NCBI RefSeq assembly: GCF_964275005.1
Contig: NC_092695.1
Location: forward strand, 15,267,697-15,331,696
DNA: 64,000 nt
Origin: Diadema setosum
Taxonomy: Eukaryota; Echinodermata; Echinoidea; Diadematoida; Diadematidae
Direction of reading: 5' to 3'
Part shown: positions 22,867 through 36,012 of the stretch, piece by piece
Layout: each line of letters opens with the position of its first letter
How positions within the stretch are numbered: the first letter of the stretch is position 1
Position numbers and translations under genes: made by a program
The notes under the pieces: model-generated
The model's input: only the letters and a program-made list of their open reading frames with translations
The model's database searches: none
Told to the model about the DNA's origin: nothing

Positions 22867-25376
22867 TAATTGATCACAATGACAAGTCAACTATATCTTA
22901 TTGTATGAGCGTTCTCCTCTGAGTGCGTTTTATTGGTCTAATTGATACAGTTCTTCCAATTTACTGGTACAACTGCGCATTTTAGATCAGTTTTGTGTTT
23001 TTAGTGTTGACTTACATGGACGCCCTAAGTACTGATTTTATCATAGTACGCCCTAACGCCGCATTTTAAGATATACCAGTATATATTTCTTGGGCTTCTC
23101 CTTTGCTTACATAGCGAACACCTGAGAGAGAAAAATGAGTTTCCTCTCTCTCATATTTTGTCGCTGCGTTGTGAAGAAATTCTGTTACCTTTTCTTTCTT
23201 TTTTTTTCGAAAATCTCAGATAGTTAGCATAAGGCCAAGAAATGAACATAACACTTTTATACATGGACGCCCGTTCGTCGTTTCTAAGGTAAATCATTTG
23301 GCCGCCTTACATTAATTCTTTATATGGAATACATGAAGTTAGTTTGATCACAATGACTAGTCAACTATGTCTTATTGTTTGAACGTTCTCCTCTCTTTGA
23401 GTGCGTTTTATTGGTCTAATTGTCACAGGTCTTGTAATTTACTGGTACAACTGCGTATTTTAGATCAGTTTTGTGTTTTTAGTGTTAGACATATATGGAC
23501 GCCCTAAGTACTGATTTTATCATAGTACGCCCTAACGCCGCATTTTACCATATATATATATTTCTCGCGCTTCTGCATTACCTATAAAGCGTACACTTAT
23601 GAGAGAAGGATGAGATTCCTGTCTCTCAGTCTTTGTTGCTCCGGTGTCAACAAATTCTGTGTTACCTTTTCTTTTTTTTTTTAAGTTTGGATTTTTGGCT
23701 TAGCATAAAGCCAAATAATAAGCAAAACACTTCTAGACATGGATGCACGCGCGTCGTTTCTTGGTTAAAACATAGATCGTTTGACCACCCTACATTCATT
23801 CTTTATAAGGAATACATGAACGTAATTAATCATAATGACAAGACAACTATATCTTACTGTTTGAACGTTCTCCTCTCTTTGAGTGCGTTTTATTGGTCTA
23901 ATTGACAGAGTTCTTCTAATTTACTGGTATAACAGTGCATTCTAGATCAATTTTGTGTTTTTACTGTTATACTTATACATGGACTTATACATACAAAAGT
24001 ACTGATTTTATCATAGTACGAACTATAAAGATACGGAATACATGAACGTAATTGATCACAATGACAAGTCAACTATATCTTATTGTATGAGCGTTCTCCT
24101 CTGAGTGCGTTTTATTGGTCTAATTGATACAGTTCTTCCAATTTACTGGTACAACTGCGCATTTTAGATCAGTTTTGTGTTTTTAGTGTTGACTTACATG
24201 GACGCCCTAAGTACTGATTTTATCATAGTACGCCCTAACGCCGCATTTTAAGATATACTAGTATATATTTCTTGGGCTTCTCCTTTGCTTACATAGCGAA
24301 CACCTGAGAGAGAAAAATGAGTTTCCTCTCTCTCATATTTTGTCGCTGCGTTGTGAAGAAATTCTGTTACCTTTTCTTTCTTTTTTTTCGAAAATCTCAG
24401 ATAGTTAGCATAAGGCCAAGAAATGAACATAACACTTTTATACATGGACGCCCGTTCGTCGTTTCTAAGGTAAATCATTTGGCCGCCTTACATTAATTCT
24501 TTATATGGAATACATGAAGTTAGTTTGATCACAATGACTAGTCAACTATGTCTTATTGTTTGAACGTTCTCCTCTCTTTGAGTGCGTTTTATTGGTCTAA
24601 TTGTCACAGGTCTTGTAATTTACTGGTACAACTGCGTATTTTAGATCAGTTTTGTGTTTTTAGTGTTAGACATATATGGACGCCCTAAGTACTGATTTTA
24701 TCATAGTACGCCCTAACGCCGCATTTTACCATATATATATATTTCTCGCGCTTCTGCATTACCTATAAAGCGTACACTTATGAGAGAAGGATGAGATTCC
24801 TGTCTCTCAGTCTTTGTTGCTCCGGTGTCAACAAATTCTGTGTTACCTTTTCTTCTTTTTTTTTAAGTTTGGATTTTTGGCTTAGCATAAAGCCAAATAA
24901 TAAGCAAAACACTTCTAGACATGGATGCACGCGCGTCGTTTCTTGGTTAAAACATAGATCGTTTGACCACCCTACATTCATTCTTTATAAGGAATACATG
25001 AACGTAATTAATCATAATGACAAGACAACTATATCTTACTGTTTGAACGTTCTCCTCTCTTTGAGTGCGTTTTATTGGTCTAATTGACAGAGTTCTTCTA
25101 ATTTACTGGTATAACAGTGCATTCTAGATCAATTTTGTGTTTTTACTGTTATACTTATACATGGACTTATACATACAAAAGTACTGATTTTATCATAGTA
25201 CGAACTATAAAGATACGGAATACATGAACGTAATTGATCACAATGACAAGTCAACTATATCTTATTGTATGAGCGTTCTCCTCTGAGTGCGTTTTATTGG
25301 TCTAATTGATACAGTTCTTCCAATTTACTGGTACAACTGCGCATTTTAGATCAGTTTTGTGTTTTTAGTGTTGACT
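22842..25376 (+). repeat. 1,182 bp higher-order satellite array, about 2.1 units
   Basis: Units start at TATAAAGATACGGAATAC at 22,842 and 24,024, and a partial third starts at 25,206. Spacing is exactly 1,182 bp in both cases. Each unit has two full monomers and part of a third, with the junction TACGAAC/TATAAAGATACGG repeated. Copies differ by a few substitutions and T-tract length only, so the amplification is recent or the assembly duplicated it. Confidence 0.92.
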
Positions 25377-25744
25377 TATATATGGACGCCCTAAGTACTG
25401 ATTTTATCATAGTATGCCCTAACGCCACATTCTAATATATATAATATTTCTCGCGCTTCGGTATTGCTTATTGTATATTAACTTCACTTATGAGACAAAG
25501 ATGAGTTTCCTGTCTCTCAGTCATTGTCGCTCCGTTGTCAACAATTGCGGTGGTACCTTTTCTTTTTTCCAAAAATTTCAGCTATTTAGCCAAGCATAAG
25601 GCCAAGTAAACAACATAACACTTCTATACATGGATGCACGTGCGTCATTTCTTGGTTAAAACATAGATCATTCGACCACCTCACATTCATTCTTATATAC
25701 GGAATACATGAACGTAGTTGATCACAATGACGAGTCAACTATAT

Positions 25745-25997
25745 AATAATAATAATAATAATAGTGGCTACTTCTATAGCGCACATGTCCACTTTTCAGT
25801 GGTCATGGCGCTTCAAAAATGAAAAAATATCATACATTTACATGCATATACATATTCAAACATTTCAACAAAGAAGAAAATGGTAAACAAAAGCAAATAT
25901 ATACCAAATAAAGAATACAACATATATCAATTAAAAATACAATATTGATCCAATATTAATGACTTACAGCAATTACAGTCCTCAGTATGAAAGGAAC
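25745..25997 (-). mobile_element. 5'-truncated LINE 3' end inside the composite unit (1st of 4)
   Basis: Read on the minus strand, this matches the last ~250 bp of the LINE at 55,990-61,611: the end of its coding tail (GTTCCTTTCATACTGAGGAC), the 3' UTR and the (ATT)n tail. It splits a monomer at ACTATAT. Three further copies sit one period apart, at about 27,240-27,491, 28,735-28,985 and 30,229-30,479. A single insertion followed by array amplification explains all four. Confidence 0.9.
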
Positions 25998-26377
25998 GTT
26001 GTATTGTTTGAACGTTCTCTCCTTGAGTGCGTTTTATTGGTCTTATTTACATAGTTCTTCTAATTTCCTGGTATAACTGCGCATTTTAGATCAATTTTGT
26101 GCTTTTAGTGTTAGACTTATACATGGACCCCCTAAATACTGATTTTATCGTAGTACGCCCTAACGCCGAATTTGATCATATACTAGTATATATTTCTCGC
26201 GCTTCTGCTTTGCTTATATAGCGTACACTTATGAGAGAAAGATGAGTTTCCTGTCTCTCATTTTTTGTCGCTTCGTTGTGAAGAAATTTCTGTGTTACCT
26301 TTTCTTCTTTTTTTTCAAAAATCTCAGATAGTTAGCCTGGCATAAGTCCAAATAATGAGCAATACACTTCTATACAG

Positions 26378-26694
26378 TTATTCTGATAGGATTCAAGCAG
26401 ATGTTGTCTAAAGTGAATTCTAACAAATAAAGACAGAATAAACTGACCAGAAAGAATATAAATTACTAGTGGAAAACTGAGCAAAGAAAATGGGATTCCA
26501 TCGATGGAATCCCATTTTCTTTGCTCACTTTTCCACTAAAGCGAATTCTGATACATGATGTTATGTTAGAATTGGCAATAGTAATATCAAGCCTTCGAAC
26601 AAAGTCCGTAATCTTGGTGTTTATCATGCAAATCTGACATTCAAAGACCACATTTCATATGTATCCCAATCTGTAAGATTTCATTTCCGTAACA
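26378..26694 (+). mobile_element. LINE RT fragment with embedded palindrome (1st of 4)
   Basis: From about 26,571 the plus strand reads VRIGNSNIKPSNKVRNLGVY followed by LTFKDHISYVSQS, the thumb region of an L2/CR1-type reverse transcriptase, ending near 26,690 where the monomer resumes. Upstream, an imperfect 14 bp direct repeat CTAAAGYGAATTCT (26,408-26,421 and 26,536-26,549) flanks an insert that contains the palindrome. The same block recurs at about 27,873, 29,367 and 30,862. Confidence 0.75.
26467..26538. repeat. 72 bp palindrome (1st of 4)
   Basis: Arms of 36 bp with one mismatch, centred on ATCGAT at 26,502/26,503. The inner 50 bp are perfect. Identical palindromes are at 27,962-28,033, 29,456-29,527 and 30,951-31,022. 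Confidence 0.93.
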
Positions 26695-29600
26695 TTCATT
26701 TTTTATAAGGAATACATAAACGTAATTAATCATAATGACAAGTCAACTATATCTTACTGTTTGAACTTTCTCCTATCTTTGAGTGCGTTCTATTGGTGTA
26801 ATTGACAGAGTTCTTCTAATTTACTGGTATAACAGCGCATTTTAGATCAATTTTGTGTTTTTACTGTTATACTTATACATGGACCCCCTAAGTACTGATT
26901 TTATCATAGTACGAACTAACGCGACATTTTAATATATATATATTTCTCGCGCTTCGGTATTGCTTATTGTATATTAACTTCACTTATGAGACAAAGATGA
27001 GTTTCCTGTCTCTCAGTCATTGTCGCTCCGTTGTCAACAATTGCGGTGTTACCTTTTCTTTTTTCCAAAAATTTCAGCTATTTAGCCAAGCATAAGGCCA
27101 AGTAAACAACATAACACTTCTATACATGGATGCACGTGCGTCATTTCTTGGTTAAAACATAGATCATTCGACCACCTCACATTCATTCTTATATACGGAA
27201 TACATGAACGTAGTTGATCACAATGACGAGTCAACTATATAATAATAATAATAATAATAGTGGCTACTTCTATAGCGCACATGTCCACTTTTCAGTGGTC
27301 ATGGCGCTTCAAAAATGAAAAAATATCATACATTTGCATGCATATACATATTCAAACATTTCAACAAAGAAGAAAATGGTAAACAAAAGCAAATATATAC
27401 CAAATAAAGAATACAACATATATCAATTAAAAATACAATATTGATCCAATATTAATGACTTACAGCAATTACAGTCCTCAATATGAAGGAACGTTGTATT
27501 GTTTGAACGTTCTCTCCTTGAGTGCGTTTTATTGGTCTTATTTACATAGTTCTTCTAATTTCCTGGTATAACTGCGCATTTTAGATCAATTTTGTGCTTT
27601 TAGTGTTAGACTTATACATGGACCCCCTAAATACTGATTTTATCGTAGTACGCCCTAACGCCGAATCTGATCATATACTAGTATATATTTCTCGCGCTTC
27701 TGCTTTGCTTATATAGCGTATACTTATGAGAGAAAGATGAGTTTCCTGTCTCTCATTTTTTGTCGCTTCGTTGTGAAGAAATTTCTGTGTTACCTTTTCT
27801 TTTTTTTTTTCAAAAATCTCAGATAGTTAGCCTGGCATAAGTCCAAATAATGAGCAATACACTTCTATACAGTTATTCTGATAGGATTCAAGCAGATGTT
27901 GTCTAAAGTGAATTCTAACAAATAAAGACAGAATAAACTGACCAGAAAGAATATAAATTACTAGTGGAAAACTGAGCAAAGAAAATGGGATTCCATCGAT
28001 GGAATCCCATTTTCTTTGCTCACTTTTCCACTAAAGCGAATTCTGATACATGATGTTATGTTAGAATTGGCAATAGTAATATCAAGCCTTCGAACAAAGT
28101 CCGTAATCTTGGTGTTTATCATGCAAATCTGACATTCAAAGACCACATTTCATATGTATCCCAATCTGTAAGATTTCATTTCCGTAACATTCATTTTTTA
28201 TAAGGAATACATAAACGTAATTAATCATAATGACAAGTCAACTATATCTTACTGTTTGAACTTTCTCCTATCTTTGAGTGCGTTCTATTGGTGTAATTGA
28301 CAGAGTTCTTCTAATTTACTGGTATAACAGCGCATTTTAGATCAATTTTGTGTTTTTACTGTTATACTTATACATGGACCCCCTAAGTACTGATTTTATC
28401 ATAGTACGAACTAACGCGACATTTTAATATATATATATTTCTCGCGCTTCGGTATTGCTTATTGTATATTAACTTCACTTATGAGACAAAGATGAGTTTC
28501 CTGTCTCTCAGTCATTGTCGCTCCGTTGTCAACAATTGCGGTGTTACCTTTTCTTTTTTCCAAAAATTTCAGCTATTTAGCCAAGCATAAGGCCAAGTAA
28601 ACAACATAACACTTCTATACATGGATGCACGTGCGTCATTTCTTGGTTAAAACATAGATCATTCGACCACCTCACATTCATTCTTATATACGGAATACAT
28701 GAACGTAGTTGATCACAATGACGAGTCAACTATATAATAATAATAATAATAATAGTGGCTACTTCTATAGCGCACATGTCCACTTTTCAGTGGTCATGGC
28801 GCTTCAAAAATGAAAAAATATCATACATTTACATGCATATACATATTCAAACATTTCAACAAAGAAGAAAATGGTAAACAAAAGCAAATATATACCAAAT
28901 AAAGAATACAACATATATCAATTAAAAATACAATATTGATCCAATATTAATGACTTACAGCAATTACAGTCCTCAATATGAAGGAACGTTGTATTGTTTG
29001 AACGTTCTCTCCTTGAGTGCGTTTTATTGGTCTTATTTACATAGTTCTTCTAATTTCCTGGTATAACTGCGCATTTTAGATCAATTTTGTGCTTTTAGTG
29101 TTAGACTTATACATGGACCCCCTAAATACTGATTTTATCGTAGTACGCCCTAACGCCGAATCTGATCATATACTAGTATATATTTCTCGCGCTTCTGCTT
29201 TGCTTATATAGCGTATACTTATGAGAGAAAGATGAGTTTCCTGTCTCTCATTTTTTGTCGCTTCGTTGTGAAGAAATTTCTGTGTTACCTTTTCTTTTTT
29301 TTTTCAAAAATCTCAGATAGTTAGCCTGGCATAAGTCCAAATAATGAGCAATACACTTCTATACAGTTATTCTGATAGGATTCAAGCAGATGTTGTCTAA
29401 AGTGAATTCTAACAAATAAAGACAGAATAAACTGACCAGAAAGAATATAAATTACTAGTGGAAAACTGAGCAAAGAAAATGGGATTCCATCGATGGAATC
29501 CCATTTTCTTTGCTCACTTTTCCACTAAAGCGAATTCTGATACATGATGTTATGTTAGAATTGGCAATAGTAATATCAAGCCTTCGAACAAAGTCCGTAA

Positions 29601-31660
29601 TCTTGGTGTTTATCATGCAAATCTGACATTCAAAGACCACATTTCATATGTATCCCAATCTGTAAGATTTCATTTCCGTAACATTCATTTTTTATAAGGA
29701 ATACATAAACGTAATTAATCATAATGACAAGTCAACTATATCTTACTGTTTGAACTTTCTCCTATCTTTGAGTGCGTTCTATTGGTGTAATTGACAGAGT
29801 TCTTCTAATTTACTGGTATAACAGCGCATTTTAGATCAATTTTGTGTTTTTACTGTTATACTTATACATGGACCCCCTAAGTACTGATTTTATCATAGTA
29901 CGAACTAACGCGACATTTTAATATATATATATTTCTCGCGCTTCGGTATTGCTTATTGTATATTAACTTCACTTATGAGACAAAGATGAGTTTCCTGTCT
30001 CTCAGTCATTGTCGCTCCGTTGTCAACAATTGCGGTGTTACCTTTTCTTTTTTCCAAAAATTTCAGCTATTTAGCCAAGCATAAGGCCAAGTAAACAACA
30101 TAACACTTCTATACATGGATGCACGTGCGTCATTTCTTGGTTAAAACATAGATCATTCGACCACCTCACATTCATTCTTATATACGGAATACATGAACGT
30201 AGTTGATCACAATGACGAGTCAACTATATAATAATAATAATAATAATAGTGGCTACTTCTATAGCGCACATGTCCACTTTTCAGTGGTCATGGCGCTTCA
30301 AAAATGAAAAAATATCATACATTTACATGCATATACATATTCAAACATTTCAACAAAGAAGAAAATGGTAAACAAAAGCAAATATATACCAAATAAAGAA
30401 TACAACATATATCAATTAAAAATACAATATTGATCCAATATTAATGACTTACAGCAATTACAGTCCTCAATATGAAGGAACGTTGTATTGTTTGAACGTT
30501 CTCTCCTTGAGTGCGTTTTATTGGTCTTATTTACATAGTTCTTCTAATTTCCTGGTATAACTGCGCATTTTAGATCAATTTTGTGCTTTTAGTGTTAGAC
30601 TTATACATGGACCCCCTAAATACTGATTTTATCGTAGTACGCCCTAACGCCGAATCTGATCATATACTAGTATATATTTCTCGCGCTTCTGCTTTGCTTA
30701 TATAGCGTATACTTATGAGAGAAAGATGAGTTTCCTGTCTCTCATTTTTTGTCGCTTCGTTGTGAAGAAATTTCTGTGTTACCTTTTCTTTTTTTTTTTC
30801 AAAAATCTCAGATAGTTAGCCTGGCATAAGTCCAAATAATGAGCAATACACTTCTATACAGTTATTCTGATAGGATTCAAGCAGATGTTGTCTAAAGTGA
30901 ATTCTAACAAATAAAGACAGAATAAACTGACCAGAAAGAATATAAATTACTAGTGGAAAACTGAGCAAAGAAAATGGGATTCCATCGATGGAATCCCATT
31001 TTCTTTGCTCACTTTTCCACTAAAGCGAATTCTGATACATGATGTTATGTTAGAATTGGCAATAGTAATATCAAGCCTTCGAACAAAGTCCGTAATCTTG
31101 GTGTTTATTATGCAAATCTGACATTCAAAGACCACATTTCATATGTATCCCAATCTGTAAGATTTCATTTCCGTAACATTCATTTTTTATGAGGAATACA
31201 TAAACGTAATTAATCATAATGACAAGTCAACTATATCTTACTGTTTGAACGTTCTCCTATCTTTGAGTGCGTTCTATTGGTGTAATTGACAGAGTTCTTC
31301 TAATTTACTGGTATAACAGCGCATTTTAGATCAATTTTGTGTTTTTACTGTTATACTTATACATGGACCCCCTAAGTACTGATTTTATCACAGTACGAAC
31401 TAACGCGACATTTTAATATATATATATATTTCTCGCGCTTCGGTATTGCTTATTGTATATTAACTTCACTTATGAGACAAAGATGAGTTTCCTGTCTCTC
31501 AGTCATTGTCGCTCCGTTGTCAACAATTGCGGTGTTACCTTTTCTTTTTTCCAAAAATTTCAGATGTTTAGCCAAGCATAAGGCCAAGTAAACAAGATAA
31601 CACTTCTATACATGGATGCACGTGCGTCATTTCTTGGTTAAAACATAGATCATTCGACCA

Positions 31661-32336
31661 CCACACTTTCATTCTTTATACGCAATACATGAACGTAGTT
31701 GATCACAATGACAAGTAAATTATATCTTATTGTTTGAACGTTCTCCTATCTTTGAGTGCGTTTTATTGGTCTTATTGACATAGTTCTTCTAATTTCCTGG
31801 TATGACTGCGCATTTTAAATGAATTTTGTGTTTTTAATGTTAGACTTATACATGGAACCCCTAAGTACTGATTTTATCGTAGTACGCCCTAAGCCGCATT
31901 TTAACATATACTAGTATATATTTCTCGCCCTTCTGCTAACGCCACATTTTAATATATATATATATTTCTCGCGCTTCGGTATTGCTTATTGTATATTACG
32001 TTCACTTATGAGACAAACATGAGTTTCCTGTCTCTCAGTCATTGTCGCTCCGTTGTCAACAATTGCGGTGTTACCTTTTCTTTTTTTCAAAAATTTCAGA
32101 TATTTAGCAAGGCATAAGGCCAAGTAAACAACGTAATTAATCATAATGACAAGTCAACTATATCTTTCTGTTTGAACGTTCTCCTCTCTTTGAGTGCGTT
32201 TTATTAGTCTAATTGTCAGAGTTCTTCTAATTTACTGGTATAACTGCACATTTTAGATCAATTTTGTGTTTTTAGTGTTAGATTTATACATGGACCCCCT
32301 AAGTATTTTATCATATACTAGTATATATTTCTCGCG
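31661..32336 (+). repeat. satellite monomers after the composite array
   Basis: Forward monomers, partly truncated. At 31,930 a second TTAATATATATATATTTCTCG segment follows the first, so part of a monomer is duplicated. Confidence 0.85.
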
Positions 32337-32905
32337 AGAAATATGTACTAGTGTACGCTAAAATGCGGCTTTAGGGCGTACTATGACAAAATCAGTACTT
32401 AGGGCGACCATATATAAGTCTAAAACTAAAAACACAAAACTGATCTAGAATGGGCAGTTGTACCAGTAAATTGCAGGACCTGTGACGAACGTTCAAACAA
32501 TAAGATAAAATTGACTTGTCATTGTGATCAACTACCTTCAATGTATTCCTCATTAAAAGTGAATGTTAGGTGGCCAAATGTTATATGTTTTACCTAAGAA
32601 ACGACGCACGTGCGTGCATGTATAGAAGTGTTATGCTCATTATTTCGGCTTATCCTAGGCTAAATATCTGGGATTTTTGAAAAAAAGGAAAGGCAACACA
32701 GAATTTGTTGACAACGGAGCGACAATGACTGAAAAACAGGAAACTCATCTTTCTCTCATAAGTGAACGTTATATACAAAAAGAAATGCGCGAGAAATATA
32801 CATACATTAAAATCTGGCGTTAGTTCGTACTATGATAAAATCAGTACTTAGGGGGTCCATAGTCTAACATTAAAAACACAAAATTGATCGAAAATGCGCT
32901 GTTAT
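32337..32905 (-). repeat. inverted satellite block
   Basis: This ~570 bp segment carries the monomer in reverse orientation: GATAAAATCAGTACTTAGGG, CAAACAATAAGATA, GTATAGAAGTGTTATG and GAAACTCATCTTTCTCTC read as complements of the forward monomer. The left breakpoint is a palindrome around TATTTCTCGCGAGAAATA. At the right one, GCGCTGTTAT passes directly to forward TTGAACGTTCTCC. Confidence 0.9.
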
Positions 32906-33526
32906 TTGAACGTTCTCCTCTCTTTGAGTGCGTTTTATTGGTCTAATTATCAGAGTTCTTCTAATTTACTGGTATAACTGCGCATTTTAGATGAAATTTG
33001 TGTTTTTAGTCTTGACTTATTACATGGACATCCTTAGTACTGATTTTATCATAGTACGAACTAACGCCGCATATTGATATTGCTAATAGTATAGCGTACA
33101 CTTAAGAGAGAAAGATGAGTTTCCTGTCTCTCAGTCATTGTCGCTTCGTTGTGAACAAATTTTGTGTTACCTTTTCTTTTTTTCAAAAGTTGTGTTTTTG
33201 GATTAGTATAAAACGAAATAATGAGCAAAACACTTCTATACATGAATGCGAGTGCGTCGTTTCTTGGTTAAAACATAGATTGTTTGGCCACCCTACATTC
33301 ATTCTTTATAAGGAATACATGAAGGTAGTTGATCATAATAACAGGTCAACTATATCTTATTGTTTGAACGTTCTCCTCTCTTTGAGTGCGTTTTATTGGT
33401 CCAATTGACATAGTTCTTCCAATTTACTGGTATAACAGTAGATCAATTTTGTGTTTTTAGTGTTAGACTTATACATGGACCCCCTGAGTACTGATTTTAT
33501 CATAGTATGCCCTAACGCCGCGTTTT

Positions 33527-33557
<31 letters not shown>

Positions 33558-34652
33558 TTCTCGCGCTCCTGCATTGCTTATAGTATAGCGTACACTTATG
33601 AGAGAAAGATGAGTTTCCTGTCTCGCATTTTTTGCCGCTCCGTTGTGAAGAAGTTCTGTGTTACCTTTTCTTCTTCTTTTTTTTTCAAAAATCTCAGATA
33701 GTTAGCCTGGCATAAGGCCAGATAATGAGCAATACACTTTTATACATGGACGCCCGTTCGTCGTTTCTAAGGTAAATTATATAACATTTTGCCAGTTTAC
33801 ATTCATTCTTTATAAGGAATACATGAAGGTAGTGTATCATAATGACAAGTCAACCCTATCTTAATATTGTTTGAACAATCTCCTCTCTTTGAGTGCATTT
33901 TATTGGTCTAATTGATACAGTTCTTCTAATTTACTGGTATAACTGCGCATTTTAGATCAATTTTGTGTTTTTAGTCTAAGACTTATGCATGGACCCCCTA
34001 ACCCTAGCGTACACTTATGAGAGAAAGATGAGTTTCCTGTCTCTCAGTGATTGTCGCTCCGTTGTCAACAAATTCTGTGTTACCTTTTCTTTTTTAAAAA
34101 TCTCAGATAGTTAGCCTAGCATAAGTCAAAATAATAAGCAATACACTTCTACACATGGACGCCCGTTCATCGTTTCTAAGGTAAACTATATAACATTTGG
34201 CCACCTTACATTCATTCTTTATAAGGAATACATAAAGGTAGTTCATCACAATGACAAGTCAACTTTATCTTATTGTGTGAACGTTCTCCTCTCTTTGAGT
34301 GCGTCTTATTGGTCTAATTGACTTCTTTTAATTGGACTAATTGAGTTCTTTTAATTTACTGGTATAACAGCGCATTGTAGATCAATCTTGTGTTTTTAGT
34401 GTTATACTTATACATGGACCCTCTAAATTCTGATTTTATCATAGTACGAACTAACGGCACATTTTAATATATATATATTTCTCGCGCTTCGGCAATCCTG
34501 TCTCTCAGTCATTGTCGCTCCGTTGTCAACACATTCTGTGTTACCTTTTCTTTTTTTTCAAAAGTTGGGATTTGGCCTAATATAAGGCGAAATAATGAGC
34601 AAAACACTTCTATACATGGATGCACGCGCATTGTTTCTTGGATGAAACATAG
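32906..34652 (+). repeat. satellite monomers
   Basis: About three and a half forward monomers with internal truncations (for example near 34,000, where CCCCCTAACCCTAGCG skips the (AT)n part). A 97-codon frame at 33,115-33,408 is the recurrent monomer frame discussed in the findings. Confidence 0.88.
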
Positions 34653-35093
34653 GGTGCGTTTATAAGATTTTGCGGGCCTAGAATCACTGTTTTGAAACAC
34701 TGTTTCAAAACACACTTTCGTCAGGAGAGCGTTTATAAGATTTTTTCTCCGAGCGTGTTGGGGCTCTCGCTCAGACTGTGCCATTGCGCAACTCACTCTG
34801 CGCAGTTTTTCCTCGGCAAAAGGTCAAACAGGGTGCGCGCAAGGCATTGTGACGTCACATAAACAGTGTTTGCGATCGCGGTTGCGTTTATAAGATTTTT
34901 GAAACACTGATTCTACAGAAACACTGTTTGTAAACGCACTATTTTGTGCGTTTACAAACAGTGTTTGAAAACACTGTTTCAAATCACGGCGAGCGTTTAT
35001 AAGATTTTTTTTTTCGAGCTAGAATCACTGTTTGGCCAGAAACAGTGTTTCAAAACACTGTTTCTGGCCAAAAGAAAATCTTATAAACGCACC
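34653..35093. mobile_element. 441 bp MITE with GGTGCGTTTATAAGATTTT termini
   Basis: The termini GGTGCGTTTATAAGATTTT and AAAATCTTATAAACGCACC are inverted. The flanks CATAG (34,648-34,652 and 35,094-35,098) give a 5 bp TSD, although a reading with one more terminal base and a 3 bp TSD is also possible. The word GCGTTTATAAGATTTTT recurs internally, as do AACACTGTTT words in both orientations, so the element folds back on itself. No coding capacity. Without it the monomer reads through normally. Confidence 0.85.
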
Positions 35094-36012
35094 CATAGAT
35101 CGTTTGACCATCCTACTCTCCTTCTTTATAAGGAATACGCGAAGGACGTTGATCATAATGACAAGTCAACTATATCTTATTCTCTGAACAATCTCCTCTC
35201 TTTGAGTGCGTTTTATTGGTCTAATTCACAGAGTTCTTCTAATTTACTGGCATAACAGCGCATTTTAGATCAATTTTGTGTTTTTAATGTTACACTATGG
35301 ACCCCCTAAGTACTGATTTTATCATAGCACGAACTAACACCAGATTTTAATATATGTATATTTCTCGCGCTTTGGCATTGCTTATTGTATATTACGTTCA
35401 CTTATGAGAGACAAATGAGTTTCCTGTCTTTTAGTCATTGTCGCTCCGTTGTCAACAATTTCGGGGTTACCTTTTCTTTTTTTTTTTCAAAACTCTCAGA
35501 TATTTAGCCTAGCTTAAGGCAAAATAATAAGCATAACACTTCTATACATGGATGCACGTAAGACATTTCTTTGTTAAAACATTGCATGGAATTGAATTGA
35601 AAAGGTGTTTTATTGATCAATATCTTTCGTAGCCCGACAGACATTGTTAACAAATGGCCATGTATACATTAAAAATACTCACAAATTGCAGTGTAGCCGT
35701 GAAAAAAAAAAACATAAAACAACAAAGTGCCAATCTTATTGATCTTAACCATTGCACAATTAGATTAACCTGTAATAAAAAAACAAAAACAGATATTACA
35801 AATGTAATTTATCACTGTTGTCAATGATTATCAAAAAAAAAAAAGGTTAGTTGGTCACAATGAGAAGTCAACTATTTTTTATTGTTTGAACGTTCCCCTC
35901 TCTTTGAGAGCGTTTTATTGGTCTAATTGACAGAGTTCGTCTAATTTACTGATATAACTGCGCATTTTAGATCAATTTTTTGTTTCTAGTGCAAGACTTA
36001 TACATGGACCCC
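35094..36012 (+). repeat. satellite monomers with a foreign insert
   Basis: Forward monomers up to the 9 kb element. At about 35,585-35,860 a non-monomer block is present (next entry). Confidence 0.85.
35585..35860 (-). mobile_element. probable retrotransposon 3' end fragment
   Basis: The block begins GAATTGAATTGAAAAGGTG and contains TTTTATTGATCAATA. On the minus strand this becomes AATAAAACACCTTTTC plus an AATTC-type tail, as in many LINE 3' ends. A ~40 bp version of the same edge is in the monomer near 20,160-20,205, so the two monomers share descent. The clade is not assignable. Confidence 0.4.

Larger units (their letters stand above)
25447..31660 (+). repeat. ~1,495 bp composite higher-order array, about 4.15 units
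   Basis: Units begin at TTTCTCGCGCTTCGG at 25,447, 26,943, 28,438, 29,932 and (partial) 31,429, spacing 1,494-1,497 bp. Each holds satellite monomers interrupted by (a) an inverted LINE 3' end and (b) a ~315 bp block with a palindrome and an RT fragment. Copies are nearly identical and differ mainly in T-tract lengths and single bases. Similarity fades near 31,660. Confidence 0.92.

Noticed and set aside
26466..31135. Four identical 61-codon minus-strand frames one period apart
   Set aside because: They are the complement of the RT fragment plus palindrome within the composite satellite unit. The forward strand carries the RT signature.
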